Positions 32,761-44,714 of a stretch of 64,000 nt of DNA are shown here, one piece after another. The first letter of the stretch is position 1, and every line of letters begins with the position of its first letter. The notes below the pieces were generated by a model that did no database searches, had not been told where the DNA came from, and saw only the letters and a program-made list of their open reading frames with translations. The position numbers and the translations under genes are program-made. This DNA is from Maniola hyperantus (taxonomy: Eukaryota; Arthropoda; Insecta; Lepidoptera; Nymphalidae): positions 4,340,001 to 4,404,000 of the forward strand of contig NC_048538.1 of NCBI RefSeq assembly GCF_902806685.2, in the 5' to 3' direction.

Positions 32761-33505
32761 TAGTGATAAATTTTGGTACGAATATCCAGGAGGCTATTAC
32801 GGACTACGAAGCATCTCTCACGATAGCATCTGAATGTCGCACAATGTTGCCACTAGCAGGACTAGCATAGACACGGCACTAACAGGATAATGATCGCTAA
32901 CCGCGCAAGGTGAAGGCCACAATCCGAACATAATGGCCATTTAATTCATTATACTACATGTCGAAGTTATTTTCAGCGACTCCTTTATCTGCAAAAACAA
33001 CTTGAGACGAATTGTTTTGCATGGAAACAACCAAAGGTTCTAAAAAGCTTAACCCATTATGTGGTGACAAAATTGTTTACCCAGAATTAAAACGACAATA
33101 TATTTTTGGTTATAATGGTGGTGACGATGAAGACTATATTAGTATTAAAAATTAGGCGTAATACCCATCTTAAAATTGAAAGACTTCGGTGTTACCCTAA
33201 ACACCAGCTGTCTCTATACTATTCATTTTTTTTTCATAGATAAGCTTATTTCTGAGACTTCATTGATTCAGGAATTTCTCAAAATCCTTCGTTTAACGCA
33301 TTGAATAATAATAATTATTATGTACTAACATACTCAATGCCTTAGTGCAACATACACAAGGAATACTTTCTTATCTCTAGGATTATCGGTTTAGGCTGTA
33401 TAAGTTATCTGTCAATCAGTCACGATACTGTTTTATATGTATAAATAAAAGATGGAGAAATATATTATGTACAATGTACATAATATATACTTACATTTAT
33501 AAATA
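32761..33505. other. Unassigned sequence
   Basis: Nothing recognised. Confidence 0.5.
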
Positions 33506-33506
33506 A

Positions 33507-33700
33507 CTAGATGATGCCCGCGACTTCGTCCGCGTGGATTTAAGTTTTTTGAAATCCCGTGGGAACTCTTTAATTTTCCGGGATAAAAAGTAGCATATGT
33601 CCTTCCCCGGGATGTAAGCTAACTCTGTTCCAAATTTTATCAGAATCGGTTAAACTGCTGGGCCGTGAAAAGCTAGCAGACAGACACACTTTCGTATTTA
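33507..33700 (-). mobile_element. HA Helitron with altered 5' end
   Basis: Reverse CTAG at 33507-33510, hairpin GCGACTTCGTCCGCG, GGGATAAAAAGTAGC, CAAATTTTATCAGAATCGG, CTAGCAGACAGACACAC, TTTCGTATTTATAA. The 5' TCCATACTAATATT is replaced by a fold-back of the neighbouring bases. Confidence 0.75.
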
Positions 33701-33724
33701 TAAAATACGAAACTGTGTCTGTCT
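33678..33724. repeat. Fold-back of Helitron 5' region
   Basis: The arm at 33678-33699 is complementary to 33703-33724 with one mismatch and a 3-base loop. Confidence 0.85.
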
Positions 33725-34346
33725 ATAATATAGTATAGTATAGTAGTAGTTTTATTATAGTAACGATTTATAAAGAAATGATTATAAACTGGCATCGGGT
33801 TAGCATAATAATGTAACATATTGGTGCAATATACAGAAATTCAAATTTCTAACAATGGCATTAGGTCACTAGCGATCTAGGAAAGTTACAAAGTTACAAT
33901 ATTTAGAATCGATAAGCCACAGTTTATATTTCCACGTATAATAATAACGCCACAGTTACGCAACAAAAACAGGAAAACGATCACTGTAGTAAACCCGCGA
34001 TATGTATGAAAATATACGTTACAGTTTTTGTAAGCTTGATAAGAATATTAGAATTCGGCGCTGTTATTTATTAAAGAATTTCATTTTAACGTAGAAACCA
34101 AGTTACTTTCAAGTTATTTTTTCAAGTGAAAATATAATCCTCTTCTCTCTGGGTAGTGACCTAGCTAAAATTATAAAGCTTTATAGACTAAGCCTTAAAG
34201 TTCAGACAGTTTTAATCCAGTCTCAATCCTGATAACGTGGCGCCATTTTTGGAAGCACGCTTGCATGTAGGTCTCAAAAATGATAAAGGACTTTAGTTGT
34301 CATACGGTCTACTCCGACTTCGAATGAATGTATTTATTTTATCATC
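33725..34346. other. Unassigned sequence
   Basis: Short TATAG repeats at the left; otherwise nothing. Confidence 0.5.
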
Positions 34347-34525
34347 TCTATATATAAAAATGAATCGCTAAATGTGTTGCTGATCGCAAATTTAGAGAAC
34401 AGCTGAACCGATTTCGCTAATTTTTTTTTACAATATTCCTTGAAGTACGAGGATGGTACTTACGGAATGATTTTTTTTTTTTAAATTTGAATCGACCGCT
34501 AGGCGGTACGAACCGGGGCAGCTAG
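34347..34525 (+). mobile_element. HC Helitron
   Basis: 5' TCTATATATAAAAATGAATC, GTTGCTGATCGCAAATTTAG, GCTGAACCGATTTCGC, and 3' CGACCGCTAGGCGGTACG, GGGGCAGCTAG (CTAG 34522-34525), followed by T. The 3' hairpin here is ACCGCTAGGCGGT, different from HA and HB. Confidence 0.85.
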
Positions 34526-34692
34526 TTTATAATAAAATATTTCATAGGACTTTTATAAATATGTATAGTTATAAAAATGTTGCGTTAACTCCGCGCCAAT
34601 ATAGATTTATAATGTAGAAGTCTGTAATGCTATTTGCTACGCGTATTTGTATAAATGTACGAATTTGTCATCACTTTTTAAAATACAATACA

Positions 34693-34839
34693 ATTATACA
34701 TGTCTCACACTCGGCTTTACTCACGTGTTTAGTCGACGTTAGCCCGACTAGTTTCGAACCCTTCCGGGGTTCTTTTTCACTGGTACTCAGTTCGCACACG
34801 CGTCGTGGTTGAGAAAGCCGAGTGTGAGACAAGTATAAT
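34693..34839. mobile_element. 147-bp MITE with long terminal repeats
   Basis: The left end ATTATACATGTCTCACACTC followed by GGCTTT is complementary to the right end with one mismatch in 26. The interior holds the core CACGTGTTTAGTCGACGTTA, GCCCGACTAGTTTCGAACCC. A 61-codon frame across it is incidental. Related pieces at 26961 and 58870. Confidence 0.85.
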
Positions 34840-35241
34840 GGAAATCATTTTGAACGTTTGAACGCTAAAATATAATACAATTGTATGAGCTTCGCCCCTC
34901 TGGAGTTTTATAATAATGTCATAGTTTGAAAATCTATGTCGAATCTAAAGAATTTAATTTGACGCATAAGAATTTAGTAAGAATTTAATGACTTATTACG
35001 TGCATAGAATAAATTCAGCGAGACGGAAGCAAGCGCACAACGATTAACGGTTAAAACTCAAAATGGGCACGCGGCTCGTCGCGTCAGCTGCGCGTGCACA
35101 TGTTTTTGTTCTGCACACGTGTGTATCTTTGTATACTTCGGAGTTCGGTAAGATAGGGCACGAATAGAGTAGCTGCGATATGATAATCTTCCTGATCTTC
35201 ACTTTTAAGTTGATGTTTAGATTTTAGATTCTTAACGAGAC
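34840..35241. other. Unassigned sequence
   Basis: Nothing recognised. Confidence 0.5.
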
Positions 35242-35364
35242 TAACAGCTGCACTCAGAGTCACTAAATCGTTACTTAAGATTGAGTTAAAACGATAGCTG
35301 TCTCGTTTAAACTCAGTAAGTAGTAACTTAAGTAACGATTAAGCGACTCTAAGTGCGGCTGTTA
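35242..35364. mobile_element. Fold-back MITE, 123 bp
   Basis: TAACAGCTGCACTCAGAGTC, then CTAAATCGTTACTTAAG on the left pair with CTTAAGTAACGATTAAGCG, ACTCTAAGTGCGGCTGTTA on the right with about four mismatches. Inner TGAGTTAAAACGA also pairs. No coding. Confidence 0.85.
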
Positions 35365-35504
35365 AAACCTAAAGCATTTTCTTATCGTTGATTAGGTAAT
35401 CGAAAAGATCAATTTGTCTGGAAATGAATCAAATAGATCAACTGAAATAGAGCAACTGTTAGTTGATTGTGAGTTCACTTCAAAGTCAGGATGTTCCGAA
35501 GGCA

Positions 35505-35590
35505 TTCCGAACCAGTGGTAGTTGCATTTGACGATTCAAAAGTATCTACTTGTAAAAGTTTTTTTCTCATAAATATTATTTTTATTAAAA
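35505..35590 (+). mobile_element. L3a: LINE 3' end
   Basis: CGAAGGCATTCCGAACCAGT, GGTAGTTGCATTTGACG, TACTTGTAAAAGTTTTTT, ATTATTTTTATT. Lacks the (TTCTA)n tail. Confidence 0.65.
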
Positions 35591-36985
35591 GCCTCACAGC
35601 AAAACAAGGTTAAATAGAATTAAAAAAATATTTATTTGTTCAGATTAAGTAACCGCGTTATGGTATAAGGACTGGATATTATCTTTATTTCATGAATATT
35701 AATAATTCACCACAATATTCACCACAGTGCACTATGTAGGTACACAAGATACTCAGAGTAGGTACAGCGCTGCAAACTCCGGAATCCTACTTCAATATTT
35801 TTTATAAAATTCCGGTCCACCTGTATAGATGATATCGCAACGAAATTTTAATGAAACAATCAGCGCAGTGTCTCTTGTATCTCGCTTGAATTAAAACTAC
35901 CGCAGTGAATTAATTTAAATGTCCGATGAATTTCGGTTTAATTATCAGTAAATTTCATACGAAATTGCGTTGCCACATTCATGGAAATACAGTTGTAGTG
36001 ATAATTAAGAGTGAATTCAATTTATAATTTTATTTAAATCCTACCGGTCCAGATCAAGTTATGTCCGTAAATGCCCAAATATGAGCTAGTTTACAAAGGA
36101 TCGGTTCCTTAGCTGCTTGGAAAATTAAATCATAGAATAAAATTTAAACTCCACGCCATTTCCTACATACGAATCTATTCGAAGCCCTAATAGCAAAAAG
36201 TGATGAATAGATAGATCTATAGATAGGTAGTTAATATTTTCTTTGTCCACGAAAACATTTACACTATCACGCTTACAAATAGAGTAAATCTTAAAACTAT
36301 CAGCTAACAAATGAAGTTCTCCGCTCAGCTGCACACAGTTTTCAGGAGTTGGCATTTGTTATTAAAATTTCTGCAATAAATAACATGTATTTTTGAAAAG
36401 ATCTCTTAGATCTTAGATAATAATAACATTAATAATTAAAACCACCCGTGCGAAGCCGATTCGGCTATTGTTGAAAATATAAAAACTAATAACTACAAAG
36501 AAATTTCTTCCTAGACATAACGACGTCTAAAGCTTTTAACTAGAATTATAAGAAGCAGCTAATCTAATTAAATATGTAGTACTAATGGATAACGCACTCT
36601 AAATCCTAAGTACGTCTGATATGATCGGTATAGTTTTAATTATAGTGACCATTGACCAACATATCCGTATTAGTAGCCAACCATAAAATTAATGGGCTAT
36701 CAATTATTATTTATTATCTAACAGTTTAATCGATGACTAATTAAACCATGATTTTATGCAACCCGACACTATGCCAAGTAATACAATGGATAGAAGTGAT
36801 ACGGTAGCAATTAAGGTATCGATAAAGTGTAATCGAATTGATTTAATTGCACGCATTACGGATATCCTTTCTCATCTTATCGAGATCGTATCGATATAGC
36901 GACGACGGTATTACACAAACCATTACAAGTGTATCAGGAACACGCTCAGTTCCAAATTACCATTTGTTTTAGTCTAAGGCTTACA
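35591..36985. other. Unassigned sequence
   Basis: No repeat or gene recognised except CGTGCGAAGCCGATTCGGC near 36449, perhaps a worn Helitron 3' hairpin. Confidence 0.4.
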
Positions 36986-36989
36986 TATA

Positions 36990-37288
36990 AAGCTCAGAAT
37001 CACTCAGCGGGCGATGGGATAGAGAGAGCAATGCTTGGAGTTTCTCTACGTGTTAAAATTAGAAATAAGGAGATCCGTAGGAGAACCAGAGTAACGGACA
37101 TAGCTCAACGGGTTGCGAATCGCATACCTATCGCAATGGAAAGCGCAGCGTTGGAAAGACCCTCCACGAGGTGGACACACGACATCAAACGAGTCGCAGG
37201 GATCCATTGGGTTGAGGCGGCCCAAGACCGTGACGTGTGGAGGTCTCTACAAGAGACCTATGTCCAGCAGTGGACTTGTATTAGTTGA
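36990..37288 (+). pseudogene. RTc: LINE reverse transcriptase tail, longest open remnant
   Basis: The frame open from 36929 gives 119 residues. From about residue 30 it reads ERAMLGVSLRVKIRNKEIRR, RTRVTDIAQRVAN, then ERPSTRWTHDIKRVAG, EAAQDRDVWRSLQETYVQQW and a stop. This is the region downstream of the reverse transcriptase core in ORF2 of an RTE-like element. The KLKWQWAGHIARR-type segment expected after AQRVA is deleted, so the tail is not intact. GATGATGATGA follows the stop, as in other copies. No polymerase or endonuclease motif remains. Confidence 0.75.
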
Positions 37289-37289
37289 T

Positions 37290-38834
37290 AGTGATGATGA
37301 TGAATGGCTTCAGTTTCGATTTGTGTCAATGTTTTTTTAACTGTATCATTGATAGAATCACAGATTCCCTAAATAGAAAACATCGTGAATCATTGGACAG
37401 TTCGACAGAGGCGATTCAATTGTGGCTGAGTTCCTGAGTTCGTTGCACCTCGATTGTTTTGCACAGACGCCGTCTGCATACCTTATTCTTATTTTTTATT
37501 CTCTATTCTTGCTTTTTCTCCGACGTTCAAGCATCGAGAAATTTAAATGCGTAAGCTTACAAGTCTCAACCGTATTGATAATTACCGCATTTCTTGCCGG
37601 TCAACCGTGGTCCGTAATGTTTTGTTCACCATAATCAATGACTTCTGTAGTATACATAGAAGTCATTGACTATAATGATAAAATTACTCATGTTTGCTTC
37701 CAGAGTTATATTGCTAACAATACTTTTAATGTCTCCTGACGTTTGATTAGTAGGTCCGTTAGGTACTTAAATCTAGTTAAAGTACGCAATCTCAATTTTC
37801 CAAGCTAGGTTTGCTGAATTAGAATTCAATGTCCGTGATGATTAGATACAAAGTTGCCTAAAAGCTAAAATCATTGACCCAAATATCAAGCACAATACCT
37901 GACAATACGTTGAAACAAGAGTAGAAGCGTATTCGTAAATCTATTCACAGAGTATTCACAAAGCACGATGGATTGACAAATGGCGGTAACCTATCAAGGC
38001 GCGTCCGAAATGAGTCCCAAGAGGATAGCGCAAAGGTCGCGTAACAATGACCCAAATTGGATGACTTTTCGCAACACCATGGAAGGCGCGACAATCCGGC
38101 GCCATACGGTCGCATTTAAGCTATGGATAGTTTTGGGACTGTTTTATGTGTGAAGACAGAGAAAGTACTTATCTTACCTTACTTTAAACGATTAAATAGA
38201 AGAAAAAATGGTTGCTACAAAACTTTAAATAAAAAAACGTTGAATCAAGAACAGCTGGATATACAATCAAATGTAAAGAAATTTGTGAAAAAACTATGTC
38301 GAAGAAAATTTTGACTATAGCAAGTTCTCTCCGCTTCATTTTATTTGTGTCAAATTCTAATCTCCCAAAAATTGAGTTTATAATATGTTCAATTATATTT
38401 ATTATATTTAAGATACTCCCAGCCACATTTAACAAACTTTAAAATGACTTGTTTAAAAAATTATACCAAAAAGTATGTAGGTAATTTCTTTGTCTTCACA
38501 CAATTATTAATATTTTGGCTTTGCTCATAGTTTCCTCATATTTCCTAACGCATTAGGATCTTAGAGATTTGGTTTCTTATTGTCCTAAACACTTGATAGT
38601 TTGCGCTATTCAATATACTCAAGTAGGTAATGCGGTTCACATTGTGACAACGGCGCCGGACCGTCGCGACTGCGGTGTTGCTTAAACTAGTCCCGCGAGA
38701 TTTGGATTATTTCTACTTGATTATTTATCAGTAGATTGCTGCAAGTCTGCATAATAAGTTAACATACGCTTAAGGATTTATTGCACATTTCGCATTCGCT
38801 TACGCCGTTAACACTCGATACATTCTTTCGACGC
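37290..38834. other. Unassigned sequence with one short hairpin
   Basis: TCAATGACTTCT (37635-37646) is perfectly complementary to 37658-37669. A TTTTATTCTTATT-rich tract near 37485 and 60-80 codon frames do not indicate a gene. Confidence 0.5.
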
Positions 38835-38839
38835 GACGT

Positions 38840-39000
38840 GTTTTGGAGTGGAGAACGTGTACCGGTAAGCGTAGTGCAGAACAACTTGAAGAAGGTGGCT
38901 AAGGAAGCGGGTGGATAAGAAAGGCGGAAGCCCGTGTGTGGTGACGCACTCTTGAAAAGGCCAATGTACAGCATTGGACGCATATAAGCTGATGGATTAG
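38840..39000 (+). pseudogene. LINE ORF tail remnant
   Basis: NNLKKVAKEAGW-like codons, then KAEARVW and, after a frameshift, EKANVQHWTHIS before a stop. It resembles the end of an RTc-type ORF from another subfamily. A minus-strand 74-codon frame covers it and is not a gene. Confidence 0.55.
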
Positions 39001-39289
39001 AGGATTGGGTTGGATAGAAACGATTATGCTTTATGCTTATGGCGTCGGTGTGCTAAAGGCGTTGAGGCTGCGAAGAATGCAACGTGAATTCCTTTGACTT
39101 TCTTACAATAAAATTCAAGGTATTTTCTCCGTTCTACGTAACAATGGCGAAGTAAAATGTGCCTGCAGGTGCAACTGAAAGCTATTTATTTCATGAAGAA
39201 ATTAAATTAAACCAAGAAATACGTTCAGTTCAAAAGACTAAAAGAAAATCCTTACTTGCTCCGTACTGTTATCACTACCCATATCAAAA

Positions 39290-39506
39290 TCTAAATAAAT
39301 AAGAGGAAAAGGTGACTGACTGACTGACTGACTGACTGATCTATCAACACACAGCTCAAACTACTGGACTGGATCTGGCTGAAATTTGGCATGCAGATAG
39401 TTATTATGACGTAGACATCCGCTAAGAAAGGATTTTTGAAAATGCTAAGGGGTTGAAATAGGGGTTTGTGATTTGTGACGTCTACGCGGACAAAGTCGCG
39501 AGCATA
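39290..39506 (+). mobile_element. HB Helitron
   Basis: 5' TCTAAATAAATAAGAGG preceded by A, (GACT)n of six units, core with AAAATGCTAAGGGGTTG (short deletion), 3' CGCGGACAAAGTCGCGAG, CATAG where CTAG should be. Confidence 0.8.
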
Positions 39507-39600
39507 GTTATAAATAATGCGAAAGTGTGTTAGTTGGTTTATTGGTTTGACCTTCAATCACGCCGTGAAAATCCTGTGAAGAATCAAAGAGTATTTTGAA
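39507..39600 (+). mobile_element. HA-variant Helitron, 5' fragment
   Basis: TTATAAATAATGCGAAAGTG, TTGGTTTATTGGTTTG, CCTTCAATCACGCCGTG. Joined directly to the HB 3' end. Confidence 0.6.
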
Positions 39601-41040
39601 AATTTTTTTTTTGAAATTTTTTTTTTTGAAAATTTTAATCGACGATTTTAAGACGAAGCATCAGCTGGGTGAATATAAGTCAACAATTATTATATCTACT
39701 AAAAAAAAGAACTTAACTTTAAAAACGATTCCTAAAGGCGGCAACAAACTACTTACAGAGGCGTAATACAAAAATAATTTCAAACTGAAACCAAACAAAT
39801 CACCTCAGGTCGGAGCAGTCGTTATCGTTTTACGAGTTACCCCTGTCTATTGCTAGACGATAAACATGTCTGTGTGTAAAACAAGATGCAAGCTGGGAAT
39901 ATCCAAACACAAATAAACACGAACCAAAAACAGCCTCAATGTAAATAGTAAGTAACTTTTTCACTTTTTAATAAAATAGTCTTGTATGTTTAAAAGAAAG
40001 AATTTATTTCATCATCATCATAAGCAACCCATCACCGGCATTTATTTCATCATATATTGCGACATACAGACAAATTAATAAGATCTATGAGATGTTTCTT
40101 ATCGCTTTTTGGCACAGAACTTAAAATTAAATGAAAATATTTTTCGTATCATTCCAATATGTTAGATTCCACTCCTTCATTCACTATATTGGTTCTTGTG
40201 TCAACATTAGATGTACCTAGTCATTTAGAAGCAGCAGAAACTCTTTTCAATTAAACAAATGTCCGTAAAAACTCAATATGAGAGAAATTTATCTCATCTC
40301 TAGGTTTATTTAGAAAATTATAGTATTTAAGTACATATGTGAAATAGCAGACCCATCTATCTAAATGTATTAAATTGGCAAAGGTCCAGGTCAGGAATCT
40401 GCAAGACTACCAATCAATCTTAAATTTAATCCGTTACTTATCAACTTTACCTTGTTCCATTTATTACTACTTTACGATTATTAAATGTAAAATTTGGTAC
40501 AAATATTAGTGTAGTCGATAGGATAAAGCTAAAAATACAACCGTATCCTTTTCTACAACGGGCCTTAGCAAATCTCTGTTTAACTTTTTAAACCCACAGT
40601 TTTGTATACAACCGAATTAGTTAGCTATATTTAGAATGTATATTACTCACGATAATTTAAACGGTAAAATGACCGAATTAGTATTTTACGTTTATGTTCT
40701 AATTCAATTCTTGAGACTGAAACTTACATTTCTTGTCCCTATCGTGTCCTTTATGGTCAAAATCAAATATAGGCATCCTACCTATTACTCCAAGTACAGA
40801 GTAGTGTTAGTTACCACTGGTTAGTACTAATAGTAACACATCTCAGACTAGTTGGCGCGACGTCCGCAATTGCGTCGCATGAAAGTAAAATAGGCCAGCG
40901 ACCGACAAAACAATCCCTACAGGAAATCGACTGGAAGTACACGCCTGTAAGATCGAATGAAAAATAACGTTTTATGGTGGATGTTCCTCCTTCCATAATA
41001 TTTAATAGTCAATTACAAATCATAAACTATAACTATAACA
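39601..41040. other. Unassigned sequence
   Basis: T-run pair (GAAATTTTTTTTTT) at 39600-39640; ATCATCATCATAAGCAACCC then ATCACCGGC at 40011-40040 is a minus-strand scrap of the S2 tail. Nothing else recognised. Confidence 0.45.
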
Positions 41041-41180
41041 GCAACCGCCGAGTTTCTTGCTGGTTCTTCTCGGTAGGAAAGGCATTCCGAACCAGTGGTA
41101 GATGCATCCGACTATTTGAAAGTACTTGTAAAAGTTTATTCGAATAAAAAAGATTTTTATTTTTATTTATTATTCTATAA
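41041..41180 (+). mobile_element. L3a: LINE 3' end
   Basis: GCAACCGCCGAGTTTCTTGC, TGGTTCTTCTCGGTAGG, GGCATTCCGAACCAGTGGTA, TACTTGTAAAAGTTTATTCG, AATAAAAAAGATTTTTATTT. The 81-codon frame at 41095 starts inside and is not a gene. Confidence 0.7.
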
Positions 41181-41854
41181 AGCAATTATGCAGTCAATAA
41201 AATACTTATTAATGCTTGCTCAGAAATTACGAGAAATTGGAAATGGATTCCTACAAATTATGTTTAAGAATACTAATTTCAATGTTATTAATGAAGTAAA
41301 TTATGCGGCTGAAGGCCATCAGCTTACACATTATGTTTAAATTTGAAGTAATTACGTTCAGTAATTCAGAAGTTATAAGGCTCTGACAGACGGACAGATA
41401 GACAAGTGCAATTAATTAATAGACAAATCAATATGAGATAGGCTACACGTTCAACAAAAAATATTTTGATCAGCAAGTAACTGAATAGGCAGAAGTGTAA
41501 AGTTGTAAATACATAAATGCACATAAGGTAAATTTTATAAAGTCGCGTCGGTGAAATCAAAGTCTGATTTTGCCATATTAGTTGAACATGCTAGTTAGTT
41601 GAAAGGAATTCTAAAAGCTGTTCAATTTGTGCATTATTCGCTTAATTGGCTGGTTTATTATTAGTTATTAGTTATTACCCAACTGCTGTTAATTACCTAA
41701 CAAAATCCAAACGGGATTGCACGCATCATTAGCTATTTGACCTGAATAATAACAAGCGTTCTAAATCATCTCATTGACGACGTTCAGTACTGATTTTTTT
41801 AGTCAATACTGAACTGCAACGATTTTTTTCATTATTTTCCTACATCTTAATATA
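41181..41854. other. Unassigned sequence
   Basis: Nothing recognised. Confidence 0.5.
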
Positions 41855-42051
41855 GAGATTTAGGTTTTTAAAATCCCGTGGGAACTTTTTGATTTTCCGG
41901 GATAAAAAGTAGCTTATGTCCATCCCCGAGATGTAAGCTAACTCTGTACCTACCTTTCATCAAAATCGGTTAACGGTTGGACCTTGAAAAGCTAGCAGAC
42001 AGACTTACGGAGAGACAGACACACTTTCGCATTTATAATATTAATATGGAT
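41855..42051 (-). mobile_element. HA Helitron, 3'-truncated
   Basis: From GATTTAGGTTTTTAAAATCC to TTTCGCATTTATAATATTAA and TATGGA; hairpin and CTAG missing. Confidence 0.75.
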
Positions 42052-42841
42052 TATTAAAATACCACTCACCGATTTTAGATTAACTAACTGTACCTACTAC
42101 CATTTTTCTGGCACTAATGTTGGTTCAAGCATGACACAAAAATACTAAGCAAATGTCATTGGAATTCTGTTTTTTACAATATCGGACTAAAAAATGCTAC
42201 GTTATGGAGATCAAATACGTAATATCGAATTTCACCTTTCTATTCTATGGTCCCATTACGACTGTTGAAGACGAACATCGGTTGCATTATGTAACTGAAG
42301 CAAATTATAGTCTTTTATGTTTTATTGAAGTGATTACGCTGGAAATAGTAGTGATTCTAAATTGCGATAAGGTGACATCATCGATCAATTTGATCGAGAA
42401 GACAATCATGTTAATTTCGAAATATATTGTTATAACTTCCTCATGGCTAAAAATAATATGAATACTGGAATATAATTAGAAGAAATCGAAGAGCTTAACA
42501 TCAACGATGTCTATGTACATATTACTACGCAATGTCTACTCGTAGAAAGAGCCGAGCAAAATAAATGTATACAACACATTTATTTTGTTGCATACAGGGT
42601 ACCATAAAAAAGGGTATTTAAATCCGTTTCTAAGGATTTAAATGTCTGTTTGATGTTAAGCTATTGGTACTGTTGAACATTTATACGAGTACACTACTGT
42701 AAGCACACGCTTCTCGTTTAGTTGAAAGGGCTTGTGAAGTGAATTGTTAACAACACTGTAAACTAAAGAATATAAATGGACTACGTTCCCCCATCATTCA
42801 CACAATTAACTATCTATAAAGTTAAAGAGGTTCAAACCAAA
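42052..42841. other. Unassigned sequence
   Basis: A 102-codon plus-strand frame at 42153-42461 is rich in I, V, T and L, without a recognisable motif; I do not call it a gene. Confidence 0.45.
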
Positions 42842-43010
42842 CTATTTATTTATTTAGAAACTTTTATTGCACACATACACACATACAGAAAAACAATACA
42901 AGGTACAGTAAAAGGTATACAAGAAGATATGCGAGGAGGAAAGATACCTATAGAAGAAGGATGCAAAGGCAGTCTTATTGCTAATGACTATGTTTTGCAA
43001 AGACGCACTA
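42842..43010 (-). mobile_element. L3b: LINE 3' end
   Basis: On the minus strand CCTTTGCATCC, TGTATTGTTTTTCTGTATG, GTGTGCAATAAAAG and a final TAAATAAATAA tract follow the order of the copy at 7160. The 103-codon plus frame (42776-43087) is antisense to it. Confidence 0.5.
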
Positions 43011-44539
43011 TTCTTACACCTAATTACTTACCAAATTTTTATAACATTTTATTCATTCATAATTCATTAATTTGTTACATAATCTAAGTAGATTATATTA
43101 TTGCGACTATTATGAAATAAAACTAAATTGGTTGAACATTAAGAACGTTCGAAGAATAATACATACCTAATTCAATTTAAAATCTTTAATTTAACATGAG
43201 AGCAAATAAGAAAGTCCATTTCGCGAGTATATCAGTCCCGGTCCGAAACTAGAGATTTATAATTGAAAAGGTCGATGATCTAAAAACAACATGGCGGGTT
43301 CATTGGCCGGTAGTTAACACGTTAACCATCAGGTGTTTATTTACCGACAATAAATTACTATGAAAATAAATCACACGCGCGGGATCTGGCAGATCTTAAA
43401 CTTTATCTACACAGAAACTAACATCTGCCAATGAGTAAATAATAACCTTCCTAAATAATTTGCATAAAAAAAAACAAGTTTACTGCAAATAAAATGCGTA
43501 TATAAATAAGGAAATGTAACGGAAATGCAGAAAGAATAAAGAGATAAAAATCTGTAAGTAGGCGAACTCTAATCTGCAACTGCTAAGATAATTTTATTGG
43601 AATTCTGTTAAAAAGTCTTCTGAGAATATTAATTTAAAGACATAATCTTGCTCTCTTAGAGGGAAAGAATTGGCTCTTAATTCTATAGAGTAACAGCAGA
43701 AACTCTCTTGGGAAAACTTTGAAATAGGTGTCTTATTACGAAGTTTTCTTTGAACAAGACTATGTTGGCGGACTTTGAATAAACTTTGATTTGTCAAATA
43801 GAATGAAATGTAATATAAACTTTTATCAGGGCCTTAAAAAATTATGTTAGTTAAAAGAATAGTCTTATATATTGAAAAGTCTACGGTATTTTTATAAGAT
43901 AGAGATTTCACAACTAACGTATTTAAGTGTTTTATTTTTTACTCCTCGGGACAATCGTCTTCTTTGTTTCGTAGTTTATTATTTCTTTTCTGTATTTTTG
44001 CAATAAAGTTTTTATTTACTCTAAGCAAGTTAAATATTTCAAAATGACCATGAATTTGTACTCCGCTGATGGTAAGCGAATAAGAAAAATAAATTACTAT
44101 TATAAGTGTAACTGCAAGTATACATTTCGAGCATCTGCATCTCTGGACAGCTGCATCTCTCCTTCAATTAGTCAATTGGTAGTTGTTTAAAGTACATCAA
44201 AGTTCAAACATAGCAAACTTTATTTAGTGGCCGACTCGACTGCATAATATGCATTATGCATGTTTAGTGTGCCAATTTACCAGGCAATTAATATAATTGA
44301 AATAACCTAAAAATACTGCAACAAAAGGCAGATGTAGGTAAATAAATAATTTCGTAAACATTTTTGCAACATTACTTATTGTTAAATACCGGCATGCTTT
44401 AAACACGGGAGTGTACCCATGCGAAACCAATGTCGACAATCTTAATCTAAACTTATCCTAATCTAATCTTCCAACCTAACAGCAATCACCTTTTTTTTAA
44501 TTATATAAGCATTCTTCATTTTTTTTAAATTCTATTACA
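43011..44539. other. Unassigned sequence
   Basis: AT-rich; no gene or known repeat. The 67- and 61-codon minus frames are unremarkable. Confidence 0.45.
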
Positions 44540-44714
44540 AGTTAGCTTGACTGTGATCTCACCTGGTGAAGTGACGATGCAGTTTAAGATGGAAGCGGGC
44601 TCACGAGCGTGGTCTGATGGGCGACCAGACTGGACTAGAGGCAATTTAGAAATTATAAATTCCCAAATTTTGCACCCGCCACGCCGGTCACCACTGCGCC
44701 AGGGATGTCGTCAA
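44540..44714 (-). mobile_element. S1 SINE with internal deletion
   Basis: Minus strand: TGACGACATCCCTGGCGCAG, TGGTGACC, then AATTTATAATTTCTAAATTG, CATCTTAAACTGCATCGTC, CACCAGGTGAGATCACAGTC. The box B region and the GGTATGGGTTTAAT module are missing. The 88-codon plus frame across it is antisense. Confidence 0.7.

Noticed and set aside
42153..42461. 102-codon open frame in repeat-free DNA
   Set aside because: No recognisable motif, AT-driven residue use, and no splice or promoter context; a frame of this length is not surprising in 64 kb.
42776..43087. 103-codon plus-strand open frame
   Set aside because: Its middle is antisense to an L3b LINE 3' end, and no domain is visible.
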